Source of the DNA: JAUIIK01 sp963745675
GTDB taxonomy: Bacteria > Chloroflexota > Chloroflexia > Thermomicrobiales > CFX8
Assembly: GCA_963745675.1 (NCBI GenBank)
Contig: CAVUYM010000013.1
Location: 186,001-250,000 of the forward strand
Length of the DNA stretch: 64,000 nucleotides
Reading direction: 5' to 3'
In this document: positions 49,113-58,971 of the stretch, piece after piece
Position numbering within the stretch: the first letter of the stretch is position 1
Layout: every line of letters starts with the position of its first letter
Notes under the pieces: model-generated
Database searches by the model: none
What the model saw: the letters and a program-made list of their open reading frames with translations, nothing else
What the model was told of the DNA's origin: nothing
Position numbers and translations under genes: made by a program

Positions 49113-50408
49113 ATGGATCAGAATCGTTGGGAGCATCTGCCGGTTCCGATTGAGCAGTACCATGCGCGGCGGCAGGCCTGCCGGGTTGAGGCGAGCGCGC
49201 GCGGCTTCGACGGCCTGATCGTCTTGTCACGCGATCCGGGCCGCGAGGGCAACGGCCTCTACCTGGCGAATCACCGCCCCATCGCCGGATCGCACCCCGC
49301 GATGTACGACCAGCGTGGCCGCGGCTACTGCGCGATCGTCATGCCGATCGACCAGCCGTCGACGCTGTTGGTGACATCGCCCTATTACGAGCCGGACGTG
49401 ACCATCGAGCAAATCGAGGTCGACACCAACCTGCCGCGCGGCCTCGGGTCGATCCTGACTGACGCCGGACTGACCAAAGGCGCGCGTTGGGGGCTGGTCG
49501 GTGAAGAGTTCCTGTCGGTGCTGCTCTACCGCGACATCATCGCCTCGCTGCCGGGCGTGACCTTCTTCTTTGCCGACGATGTGCTCTGGTCATTGCGGGC
49601 GATTAAGGACCAGTTTGAGCAGGAGATCTTGCGCGAGGCGGCGAAGATCGCTGACGTTGGCGCAGTCGCAGCACGGGCTGCCTTCCGTGCCGGTCAGACG
49701 GAGAATCAGGTCGTTGCCGCCATCGACCGGGCGCTGCGTGATGAGGGCGCGACCGACACCTCGTTGACCTGCCAGAGCGGCGTCTACCGTTCCGGCGAGC
49801 CGCTGATCCGGCCCTACGCGACGGACAGGGTGCTGGAGCCGGGCGACACCGCTCAGATCGAGATTCGTGGCGCATATCGCGGCTACCGTTTCGACATCTG
49901 CCGCTCGGCCATCGTCGGTCCTCCGAGCAACGTCCAGCGCCACCTCTTCGAGACCTGCGAGGAGATGCTCGACGGGATCATCGCGAAGGCGGCTCCAGGT
50001 GTGCGGGCCGAAGAGCTCCAGGATGTCTGCGACGAGATCGCCGATCGCGAGGGGTTGAACGGCTTCCAGTCGATGCACTACGGCGGGCCAAGCACCTACT
50101 GCGGCCATGGCCTCGGCATCTCTGGCGACGAGCCGCCGGTGCTCTTCACCGGCGACAAGACGATCCTGCGTCCCGGCATGTACCTGACCCCCGAGCCCGG
50201 CATCTACCGCCACCCGTCCGGCGGCCTGCGCCTCGAAGACGACATCCTCATCACCGCCGACGGCTGCGAGAACCTCAACAGTTCCGAGCGCTGGTGGTGG
50301 TCGGAGGGGTTGATTGCGGAGATCCGGTTGTTTCGTCGAAATCAATGCATATCGATGCTTTCCACAAGGGTCGTAACATTAGGTTGGCCTACTTCATTAG
50401 ATAGATGA
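49113..50408 (+). CDS. M24-family peptidase (Xaa-Pro dipeptidase / creatinase fold)
   Basis: ATG 49113 has AAGGAG 6-7 bases upstream; the frame runs to 48966. About 431 residues. The pita-bread domain shows IEIRGAYRGYRFDICRS, CGHGLGISGDEPP, LTPEPGIYRHPSGG and LRLEDDILITADGCENL. Four of five metal ligands (D, H, E, E) are in place; the first Asp of peptidases is Glu here, so it may be a creatinase-like non-peptidase. The final 30 residues after SERWWW look like run-on. A scrap of a related gene's 3' end is at 52588-52660. Confidence 0.88.
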   Translation: MDQNRWEHLPVPIEQYHARRQACRVEASARGFDGLIVLSRDPGREGNGLYLANHRPIAGSHPAMYDQRGRGYCAIVMPIDQPSTLLVTSPYYEPDVTIEQIEVDTNLPRGLGSILTDAGLTKGARWGLVGEEFLSVLLYRDIIASLPGVTFFFADDVLWSLRAIKDQFEQEILREAAKIADVGAVAARAAFRAGQTENQVVAAIDRALRDEGATDTSLTCQSGVYRSGEPLIRPYATDRVLEPGDTAQIEIRGAYRGYRFDICRSAIVGPPSNVQRHLFETCEEMLDGIIAKAAPGVRAEELQDVCDEIADREGLNGFQSMHYGGPSTYCGHGLGISGDEPPVLFTGDKTILRPGMYLTPEPGIYRHPSGGLRLEDDILITADGCENLNSSERWWWSEGLIAEIRLFRRNQCISMLSTRVVTLGWPTSLDR

Positions 50409-50448
50409 CGCATGTAAGTCAGCGGACCGCAACGAAAGCATAAGGGCA

Positions 50449-51181
50449 AGATGATGTGGAGGCGCATAGGAAGTGCCGGAGTTTCGCTCGTAGCCATCAC
50501 GCTCCTCATGCCCGTGCTCGTCGTGTTCGGATCGAGAGACGTGCCGTATGCCGTGCCACTTGAAGTCAGGTACCAAGACCAGGACGCTGCCTTAAGTATG
50601 ATGCGGCCCTGATGGCGGAGCAGAACGGACTGCCCGTTGAACAAGCCGAGCGTGGAATGAGCTTCCAGGATGCATTCACGTATTTTGGTAACGACGTGCT
50701 GCTGCCTCTCTATGAGGATCAGATTTCGGCCATCTGGGTTGAGCCCACTCCCGCAACGAAAGGCCACGTCCAGTTCGTTGCCGAAGTGCCTCAAGAAGTG
50801 AAAACGGAAGCTGCAAGCCGTGGACTCGACATCGCCTTCATGGGCGGCGGCGAGATATCGATGGCTGAGCACGATTTACGCTCTGAGCTGGCAGTGGAGG
50901 CTCTGATTGCCGCTGGCTATGGGAACCTGCTGGTCTTTTCGGATCGCAAGCACGGCACGATCAATATCGAACTCCGCGTCCCGGAGGGCGCTCATCAGCC
51001 AGATGACGCTGAGGTCCTGGCACTGGTGCGCGAGCGAGTAGCTACCTATCGAAAGAGACAGTCTCGATCCATCATGCTCGAAGGCAGAGCAGCTGAAATA
51101 CAACCAACCGATATTGTGCTCTCGGTGACCGTTAGCTCTGAGCCAGTGGCCGGGCCAGCAACGGACCCAAAAGGGGATTGA
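50449..51181 (+). CDS. Secreted or anchored protein of unknown function, one frameshift
   Basis: ATG 50449 starts MMWRRIGSAGVSLVAITLLM, a signal-type N-terminus. A stop follows 53 codons on, but the next frame resumes at once with KYDAALMAEQNGLPVEQAER and runs to 51181. Pieces include DAFTYFGNDVLLPLYEDQIS, GLDIAFMGGGEISMAEHDL and GHVQFVAEVP. The domain is alpha/beta; no family recognised. Repaired length about 243. Confidence 0.6.
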
Positions 51182-51299
51182 GTCACATGCAGAAGCCAGT
51201 ACTAGCGAGATGCGCCGCCCATAAAACCTTATGGAGTGGTTGACGACATCGTGCTAAGATTAGATAAGCAACTTCGTCAAGCACCTTAGGACGTTCTTT

Positions 51300-51953
51300 A
51301 TGGCTACGACTCGAGATGTGCACAAGGGTCCGGGAAGGTCGCGAAACTTCGAACGGGCGATCGAAAGGCTCCGCGAGGCGAGTGACAGCGCCGAAAAGGA
51401 CGCCTTTGCCGCCCGGGTCGTCAATGCCATTTCCCGGCTCGTCGCTGAGGAAGATGAGCGAGTATTGACTGTCGCCGCTGGTGCGCCGTCGGATTATGAC
51501 GTGCTGCTTCAGGCGCTCGAGAACCCTGCTGCAATGCGCCTGCTTGATGAGGGACCGCTAGCCGGGGCCAAGCTGCGGGGGCTACGCTATCGCGAGAAGA
51601 TGCTCACTGCCGAGGGCGGGACGCTGTCATCGCAGGCAGTGGCCGGGATACTGAAGATTTCCCGCCAAGCGGTCGATAAGCGGCGACAGGCAGGTAGGCT
51701 CATAGGGCTGTCGACGGGACGGCGAGGCTACGCCTATCCTGCCTGGCAGTTCGATGCTGAGCATGGGACACTGCCGGGCCTCGAAGATGTTCTCGATGAT
51801 CTGAGCAGTCATGATCCCTGGATGCAGGTGAGCTTCATGCTCAATTCCAACGCTTACCTCGACGACCGGACACCACTGGAAGCGTTGCGAGCAGGCGAGT
51901 TGAATCCGGTGCGACGGGCTGCGCAGGCATTTGGGGAACATGGCGCCGCCTAG
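51300..51953 (+). CDS. Antitoxin of a RES-type toxin-antitoxin pair
   Basis: 217 residues. The middle has an HTH-like SQAVAGILKISRQAVDKRRQ. The C-terminal segment TPLEALRAGELNPVRRAAQA matches the toxin-binding domain of the Xre/MbcA/ParS antitoxin class. The helix-turn-helix is central and is followed by a wing-like GYAYPAWQF, unlike the standard N-terminal Xre layout. It overlaps the toxin start by 14 bases, giving coupled translation. It likely also represses its own promoter. Confidence 0.82.
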   Translation: MATTRDVHKGPGRSRNFERAIERLREASDSAEKDAFAARVVNAISRLVAEEDERVLTVAAGAPSDYDVLLQALENPAAMRLLDEGPLAGAKLRGLRYREKMLTAEGGTLSSQAVAGILKISRQAVDKRRQAGRLIGLSTGRRGYAYPAWQFDAEHGTLPGLEDVLDDLSSHDPWMQVSFMLNSNAYLDDRTPLEALRAGELNPVRRAAQAFGEHGAA

Positions 51954-52557
51954 CTCAACCTATCCTGGCCCGCACCCAGATCCGCCAGCCGATTTCTCGA
52001 CGACTTCACTTCCAATCGTTTTCAACCAGGACAGCTGGTATCGCCTCCACAGCTCTCAACACCCGCCGCTCTACTTTGGCCGTACTGGTTTCAACCGCTT
52101 TGATGCCCCCGACAAAGAGTTCGGCGTGCTCTATCTGGGCGATAGTCCGAAGTGCTGCTTCGTTGAAACCTATGGGCGCTCAGATCGTGGCGATCACCGG
52201 ATCGTCACCCGTCAAGAGTTGATAACGCGCAGTCTCGCGACCGTCGAATTCAGTCGCCAGCTTCGCGTCGTCGATCTGGCAGGCGCGGGATTGGCACGGA
52301 TCGGCGCGGATAACCGGCTTGGAACGGGCGACTATCGGATTGCCCAGGGCTGGTCATACGCCTTGTGGGCCCATCCAGATGAACCTGATGGGGTTCTCTA
52401 CCGCTCGCGGCACGATCCGTCGCGGACTTGCCTGGCGATCTTCGATCGTGCGGCCGATGCCGTATCAGCGAGCAACATTGGAAGTCTCGTGGAACGCGCG
52501 AATCTCGCGTTGCTGGCTGAGATCCTCGATGCCTACGACATCGGCTACCTGGAGTGA
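51940..52557 (+). CDS. RES-domain toxin
   Basis: ATG 51940 overlaps the antitoxin stop. 205 residues. The RES motifs are SWYRLHSSQHPPLYFGRTG (Arg), CCFVETYGRSDRGDHR (Glu) and VLYRSRHDPSRTCLAIFD (Ser). RES toxins share the ADP-ribosyltransferase fold and in known cases deplete NAD+. No signal peptide; it acts in the cytosol. Confidence 0.88.
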   Translation: MAPPSSTYPGPHPDPPADFSTTSLPIVFNQDSWYRLHSSQHPPLYFGRTGFNRFDAPDKEFGVLYLGDSPKCCFVETYGRSDRGDHRIVTRQELITRSLATVEFSRQLRVVDLAGAGLARIGADNRLGTGDYRIAQGWSYALWAHPDEPDGVLYRSRHDPSRTCLAIFDRAADAVSASNIGSLVERANLALLAEILDAYDIGYLE

Positions 52558-52587
52558 CGCAATGGCCCACTGACTAGCTGTCCTGAC

Positions 52588-52660
52588 GACAGCACCCTCA
52601 TCACTGTGGCCGGCTGCGACAACCTCAACAGTTCCGAACGTTGGTGATGGTTGGATGAGC
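52588..52660 (+). pseudogene. Scrap of an M24 peptidase 3' end
   Basis: The reading STLITVAGCDNLNSSERW then a stop copies DILITADGCENLNSSERWWW at the end of the 49113 gene, with nucleotide changes at third positions. Only about 20 codons remain. The rest of 52661-52887 contains a palindrome and no gene. Confidence 0.6.
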
Positions 52661-52828
52661 AGGTTATTCAATATAGAGAGAGCCGTCCCATGACTGTTGC
52701 GGGACAAGTTCTACGGTGGGCGCGCCATTAATTGGCTCTTGACCTGCGTAGCTTTCTTCATCTACTGGCAGTCGTCGCGCCGTTCTCCGCTGAATTGCAG
52801 TGTTTGCGATAGTTTCCTGGGTATATAC

Positions 52829-52838
52829 TTCCATGGAA
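52829..52838. promoter_or_regulatory. TTCCATGGAA palindrome before the MarR gene
   Basis: A perfect 10-bp palindrome in an AT-rich stretch (flanked by TATA-rich arms) 50 bases upstream of the MarR start. Its place suits an autoregulatory operator. Weak evidence alone. Confidence 0.3.
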
Positions 52839-52887
52839 TATATATATTTGAGATGACGCTGAAGAGGTACGGCGAAGGAATGAGACG

Positions 52888-53337
52888 ATGCCACCGAATC
52901 GAATCGAATGGTTGAGCGATCTCGTTCATCTGGAGATCGTGCTCTGGAACCGGATCGATTCGCGGCTGCGTGACGAGCATGACCTACCGCTGGCCTTCTT
53001 CTGGCCGCTGTATGTTGTCGAACGTTCATCCGGGGGAAGCTTGCGCGTCGGCGAGGTTGCCACAGCGCTGGGAACAACGGTGGGTGGAGCCAGCAAGATT
53101 GTTGATCGTATTGAGGGCGCCGGACTCCTACGCCGCGAATCTGATCCTGCAGATCGCCGCGCCAGCCGGGTCACCCTCACGGATGCCGGTAGGCGCAAGC
53201 TGAGTGCTGCAAGCGAGACCTACGAAGCCGAGATGGCAACAGTGTTGGACGCCGCACTCAGCCCGGATCAACAACATCACATGCACTGCCTCGTCCGGTG
53301 TCTCTTGAAATCTGCCGACGCCGGCGATTCTATCTGA
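52888..53337 (+). CDS. MarR-family regulator
   Basis: 149 residues after GAAGGAAT. The winged helix is VGEVATALGTTVGGASKIVD, with a wing SDPADRRASRVTLTDAGRRK. The N-terminal and C-terminal helices would form the dimer. It lies 61 bases before the alkylsulfatase gene on the same strand and is probably its regulator. Confidence 0.92.
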   Translation: MPPNRIEWLSDLVHLEIVLWNRIDSRLRDEHDLPLAFFWPLYVVERSSGGSLRVGEVATALGTTVGGASKIVDRIEGAGLLRRESDPADRRASRVTLTDAGRRKLSAASETYEAEMATVLDAALSPDQQHHMHCLVRCLLKSADAGDSI

Positions 53338-53398
53338 CTGTCTCAGCCTTTGAAGCTGTAGTGGCATGTTCAAAGAGACTTACTCAAAGAGGTACACG

Positions 53399-55145
53399 AT
53401 GCCAATTTCGAACCCAGTTTTCCTGACCGGCCAGAATCTCGCGTTTGACGGGGACAGCGAGACGGTCCCCGCCCAGCTGACCGAACATGCGCGGACGATG
53501 GAACAGGGCGTCTATCAGGTCGCGGACGATTTCTACGTCGCGGTTGGCTACGGCAACGCCAACATGACGATGGTGGTCGGAACCGATGGCGTCATCCTTA
53601 TCGATTCCATGGAAAATGCAGAGGCGGCACGCGAAGCGCTGGCCGACTTGCGGAGATTCAGCGACAAGCCGATCAAGGCATTGATCTATACCCACAGCCA
53701 TCCTGACCACAGCTCCGGGTCACGCGGCCTCCTCGATCCGTCCGAGGTCGAACAGGGGCAGATCGAGATTTACGCCCACGAGCGGTTGTTGGCGGGGATG
53801 CGTGGCAATCCGAGTCTAGGACTCATTGGTCCGTTGCGACTGGCCTACACGTTCGGCTGGGACCTTGAGCCTGGCGCCGATGGATTGGTGGAGGTCGGAT
53901 TGGGGCCGCTGCTGCGCGTCGGCACCACCGGTCTGCTGCCGCCGACGACCGTCTTCCAGGGTTCGCTGGACATTGAAGTGGCCGGCATTCGCGTGCATCT
54001 GCGCGAGGCGCCGAGTGAATCAGACGATGAGATCGTGCTGTGGTTTCCGGACTACGGCGTCCTCCATTCGGCGGACGTGATCCAGGGCGAGTGTCTGGCG
54101 AACCTGTACGCCCTGCGTGGAGCCGTGCGCGATATCTGGCAGTGGATCGGTGCCATCGATATGCTGCGCGAATTCGACGCGCAGGCGCTTGTCTTTGGAC
54201 ACGGCCGGCCGGTTACGAGTCAGGAGGAGGTGCGCGAGTTGCTCACCGCCTATCGGGATGCGATGCAGTACATTCATGATCAGACCTACCGGCTGATGGC
54301 GCGTGGCCTCACGCCGGACGAACTGGTCGAGGAAATCCCCGCACTACCGCCCCGGCTACGCGATCATCCCTGGCTCGGCGAGTTCTACGGCACGGTCGAG
54401 CAGACGGTGCGGCAGATCTACTCCATGGCTTTCGGGTGGTTCGAGGGCGATCCAACCTTCATTGATCCACTACCACGCCGCGAACGTGCCTCTCGCTATG
54501 TCGATGCGATGGGTGGCCGCGATGCCGTTGTTGCTGCGGCTGAGCGGGCGGGCGTGGATGGCGATATGCGCTGGGTGGCGGAGGTTTTGACTCACGTTTT
54601 GCGGGTCGATCCCGACGATCAAGACGCGCGCCAGCTCAAGGCGGACGCTCTACGACAGTTGGGATACCAGGCACTTAACCCGATCTGGCGCAACAACTAC
54701 CTGATGGCGGCCAGGGAGATCGATGGGACGCTGAATCACGACAGGATTCGCGACTCGCTGCGTCGTCTGGCGAATCCGGATGTCGCCTGCGACCGTCCCG
54801 ATTCCGTTGCTCCTGCGTGCGCTCGCAACCCGCCTGGACCCGGCTCGAAGCGATGGCATCCAGCTCCGGGTGAGCTTCTGGGCTACCGACACAGGCGCAA
54901 GCTACGGCCTCGCGGTCCGTTCTATTGTCGCGGACGTGTTCGAAGGCGCGCCCGTCGATGCGATGATCGACATTCACACCACCGAGTCAATCCTGCGCGG
55001 CCTGCTTACCGGTCGGATCTCCTGGGGGAGTGCTGTCGAGGACGGCGAGGCGACAGTCAACAAGGGAACCGTCGAGGAAGTGGCGCAGTTCTGGAGCCTG
55101 TTCGATCCTCCAGTGAGCGAACTCCCGGCGGTTGCACTGCGTTAG
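53399..55145 (+). CDS. Alkyl-sulfatase of the SdsA1/metallo-beta-lactamase type, one frameshift
   Basis: ATG 53399 (GAGG upstream). The MBL core has GTDGVILIDSMENAEAAREA, the zinc motif IYTHSHPDHSSGSRG, VLHSADVIQGECLANLYALR and LVFGHGRPV. The alkylsulfatase dimerisation domain follows (MGGRDAVVAAAERAGVDGDM, DPDDQDARQLKADALRQLGY). A shift near 54780 leads to the SCP2-like C-terminus with DIHTTESILRGLLTGRISWG and a stop at 55145. About 582 residues if repaired. No signal peptide seen. Likely hydrolyses primary alkyl sulfates. Confidence 0.88.
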
Positions 55146-55279
55146 CCCTCATCGATGTGGTCATCCTTACGCGCGAGTGGTTTGAAGACAATATCTCTAT
55201 TGCCACCGATAAATACGAAACCCTCATTGCATCTGCTTGCGGGTGGTGGTGGGAAGAACCGTAGTGAGGCCGTAGCAAT

Positions 55280-55307
55280 GAGAGCCTCCCGAATTCGAGA
55301 GGCTCTC
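55280..55307. terminator. Bidirectional hairpin terminator
   Basis: GAGAGCCTC (55280-55288) pairs with GAGGCTCTC (55299-55307) between convergent genes ending at 55145 and 55344. Confidence 0.7.
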
Positions 55308-55343
55308 CTCCATGTGGATAGAGCGGATCGTTGATCCCAGGGT

Positions 55344-55751
55344 TCAATGGCGGCTGCCGCGCTTTCCGTCGGGCGGGAGAAGCAGAGCGTCGCCGCCGGG
55401 GAGGACATTGCGGTCCAGGAAGCGATACTCCTCCTGGCTCTTCAACATGCTCGCAGTAGTGCCGGGGTCGCCGGGCAGAATGTTCCAGCCCTGGAACCGG
55501 TATTCCTGCAGGCTGGTGATCGGGTAGGTGCCGCGGTCGCCAGGAAGGATGTTGCGCTCCAGGAAGCGCGCGTTCGGCGTTGCCTGCAGCTGCGCATTCT
55601 GCGCGCGGTCGGTTGTGGCGGTCTGGTTGTCGCTCGACAATGATTCTGACAGTATTGTTGCGAGCAACACGATTGCTATCGCAGCGGCTGCCACGAGGAT
55701 GAGTTTCACTTGGCCGGGTTCGAGTCGCTTGTTCCATGTTGGTGCTTGCAT
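55344..55751 (-). CDS. Membrane-anchored small protein with three RF..N(I/V)LPG repeats
   Basis: ATG 55751 has AAAGGAGC upstream and gives 135 residues. One membrane helix lies at about 16-34 (KLILVAAAAIAIVLLATIL). Outside it, three similar repeats occur at residues 62-71 (RFLERNILPG), 84-94 (YRFQGWNILPG) and 109-119 (YRFLDRNVLPG), spaced about 24 residues. The repeats look like a short binding or assembly motif. It lies downstream of the AAA-LuxR gene on the same strand. No family recognised. Confidence 0.8.
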   Translation of the reverse strand: MQAPTWNKRLEPGQVKLILVAAAAIAIVLLATILSESLSSDNQTATTDRAQNAQLQATPNARFLERNILPGDRGTYPITSLQEYRFQGWNILPGDPGTTASMLKSQEEYRFLDRNVLPGGDALLLPPDGKRGSRH

Positions 55752-55891
55752 GTCTGTGCTCCTTTGCTGAAGATTCCGCTCTGTCATCCACGTCTTCAGC
55801 ATGGACGTTTGGCAGGCAGGGCACATCGCGCAGACTGATCATTTGACCAGTCGCGTGGACATAGTGATTTCTGACTATGAGTGGGGTCGAC

Positions 55892-58884
55892 TCAGATGGT
55901 GTCGTGCTGGACGGCCCAGATCGCAGCGGCGGTGCGGGATTCGACGCCGAGCTTGTTCATGATGTGAGCGACATGGTTGGCGACGGTGTGGGGACTGATG
56001 AAGAGTGCCTTGGCAATCTCCTGGTTGGTGCGTCCATCGACGATCAGGTGCAGAACCTCAACCTCGCGTGCGGTCAGACCGGCGGGAAATTCCGGCTTGG
56101 CGGTGCGGAGTTCCTCTCGGAGGCTGTCGATCCGGCTGATCAAGGGTGCCATGCCGAGATCTTCCGCAATCTCATTTGACTGATCGAGCAGTGTTCGGGC
56201 TCGTTCGGATTCATCCGGGTTGGCGCGATGCATGAGCATCTCGGCCCAGGCACAGAGCGTGCGAGCGGCGGCAGGGCGCATGCCCCAATGCTGGTGTAGT
56301 TCGAGCGCTTCGCTGTAGCGACGCTCGGCGGTATCCCAGCGACCGAGGAGGGTTGCTATCAGGCCCAGATGGTGGCCGACAGCATCTCCGATATCGTCGC
56401 TGGCGAGTGTCCCGCCCGGGAGTTGCGCGTATGGCTGGAGCCGGTCGTCGAGTAGCGAGGCGCGTTCTCGGTCTTCGAGTGCTACACAGATCTCGGTGAG
56501 CAACGCGAGCAGGCGGAGCAGATCCGGCACAGAGGCGAAATCATCGCTTGCGAATCGTTCGAAGACTTCCCTCGCCGCATCCCTGTTTCCCAATTCAAGC
56601 TGGCAAACAGCGTAGAAGATAGAAGTCTGTATGGTCCGTGGCCGTTGGGTGGCGTAGTGTTTCTCTATCTGACCAGCAACCTCATCCAGCGATCCCTGTT
56701 CTCGGTGCAGGGCAAACCGCCGCCAGAGCGTCGCTTCCGCATCGGGGGCAATCTGGTCCGACTTCTGGATCAGTTGTCCGGCTTCTTCGAATCTCCCACC
56801 CCGCAACGCCGATCCGATCTTCAGCGCGAGCAGTCCCATGTCCAGGAAGGGCAGCTGTACCCGGGCAACAGCCTGCTCGACCTCAGGGAAGATCGTTTCG
56901 GATGCATTGATGTGGCCGGCGCCGGCCAGCGTTGCCTGCTTGGCCAGCAGGGCCAGGGCCATGAGGTAGTCATCTCCGAGTTCCCGGGCAATTGCAACCC
57001 GCTCGTCGGCGTCAGAGAGGCTTTCGTCCAACATCTCTGGCGTGAGCCTGGTGGTATCCCGGGCGTAGAGCGTGTGAAAGATGGTTGCCGGATCGCCGAT
57101 ACGGCGTGCCATTGCGACCGCGGCGTCGCTGGCTGCCCGGCTCTGCTGAAGCCGCTCGGAAGACCATGGGAGCATCGCATGGTGCATCAATTGCCATGTC
57201 TCGGAGCCCAAACGAGACAGTAGCATCACGCGCAGCATGCTGTCCTCTTCCGGCAACGCTGCCAGTGCATTTTCCAGAAGCGTGAGACCGTCGACCCCGG
57301 CCCTCGGCATGAAGGGATTGATGCCGACAACGTTGAGCGCCGCTCGCGCAAGAAGCTCCGGCGAGTGCGATGCTCGGGCTGCCTCCACCGCTTGCCAGCC
57401 TGTTGTCAGCCCGTCGGCAGCGGCGGTTCTTGCCGCACCTTCCCAATACCCTCCAGCGGGCGCCAGATTCTGGGTTTCAGCGAGCTGCAGCAGAAGTTCG
57501 CAGCGCTGGGCCGGTTCAGGGGCTCCCTGGCTCGCCAGAAGATCGACCGCAAGCAGCCGATACTCGATAGCCTCATCCCAGGCTGACTGGCGCTGGGCTT
57601 GTTCCGCGGCTTGTCGAGCGTAGTTGATTGCCTTCTCTCGATTCTCACCGATCGGCGCGCTGGCGAAGTGCCGGGCCAGTTGACCAGAGACGGATAGGAG
57701 ATCGTGGGCGAAATGCTCCTCGATTGCCTGGCCAACTCTATGGTTCAGCTGAATTCGCTGCGCTGCACTCTGCTGGTTGTAGAGTGTTTCAGCAATCAGA
57801 TCGTGGCTAAAGCGATACTGGCCGATTCGGGATCGCGCCTCGATCAACCTCATCCTGATTGCCTCATCGAGCACCTCAATGAGCTCCTGCGCGCTCTGAT
57901 CGCAGAGCCGTTCGAGAAGTGGCAGCTCGAAATCACGCCCGACGATCGCGGCGACTGAAAGGACTTCGCTGCAGGTCGGCGAAAGCTGTTCCAATTGCCG
58001 CAGTATGACGGCGCGGATACTGTCTGGGACGTCTGGGTGCATCGCCTCAAACCCGGTTGATTTGGGTTGCTCATCTTGTGCCAGGAGCCAGCGCAGCAAT
58101 TCCCGTACGAAGAAGGGATTGCCACGGGTGCGCTCGAGGAGACGGTCGGTGAATGCGCTATCCGGTGTCTGTCCGAGCATGTCGCCGGACATTTGGGTGA
58201 CCGCAGGTCGATCCAAGCCGCGGAGGGTGATCTGCTTTGCTCCACTGTGAATCAGGTTGGGAAGAGCCGCCGTTAGCGCGCGATCCCGTTGAACATCGAC
58301 GTCGCGATACGCGCCGATGACGAAGATCGAGGAGCTGGCGAGCTCTTTGGCGAGGAACTCAAGGAGCATCAGTGTCGACGTGTCCGCCCATTGGAGATCG
58401 TCAATGACCAGAACGAGCGGTTGCGTTCGAGCTCCGTTGCGCAGGAGCTGTGAGATGCTGTCGAAGAGCTGAAAACGTGCCCTGGCCGGATCGCTGGAAG
58501 GTGTTGCAAGCTGTTCCTGTTCCTCTTCAGAGAGATGTTCAGCAAGCGACGGCAGAATCGCAAGAAGATAGCCAGTCGATGCGCCGAACTGATCGCGGAG
58601 TAGCTCGGGGCCGGTTTGTCGGATGTAGTCGCGCATGATCTGGACCCAGGGCCAGTACGGCGGCGCTCCTTCAAGTTCATAGCAATGTCCCCAGAAAATG
58701 CGGCTTCCTGATCGACAAAACGATCCGCGATCTCGCTGGCGAGCCTGGTTTTGCCGAGTGCCCGGCCTCACCACTGACCAGCATGAGTGTGTCCGCACCA
58801 TTCAGCGCGCGCCTGCCGGTCTTCATCAGTGCCGCCCATCTCCGCCTTGCGGCCAACGAATGGTTCAACGGAAGAGGAATCCAT
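55892..58884 (-). CDS. AAA-ATPase / TPR / LuxR-HTH regulator, N-terminus frameshifted
   Basis: ATG 58884 gives MDSSSVEPFVGRKAEM. Two or three shifts within the next 200 bases are needed to read LNGADTLMLVSGEAG, then GKTRLASEIADRFVDQEAAF (Walker A). The long frame from about 58690 has CYELEGAPPYWPWVQIMRDY, VLVIDDLQWADTSTLMLLEF (Walker B), TPR-like helices and a C-terminal LuxR HTH with LTAREVEVLHLIVDGRTNQE and HTVANHVAHIMNKLGVESRT. About 995 residues if repaired. It differs from the 10783 and 29874 proteins by a diverged segment after Walker A (CYELEGAPPYWPW). Confidence 0.85.
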
Positions 58885-58971
58885 CTGCAGGAGGGCTTTC
58901 CGGTCGGGTTCAAGGGTCTTCAATGATGATGATTCACGGGCCTGAAACTGTCAAACGTCGACCTGTGTGCG

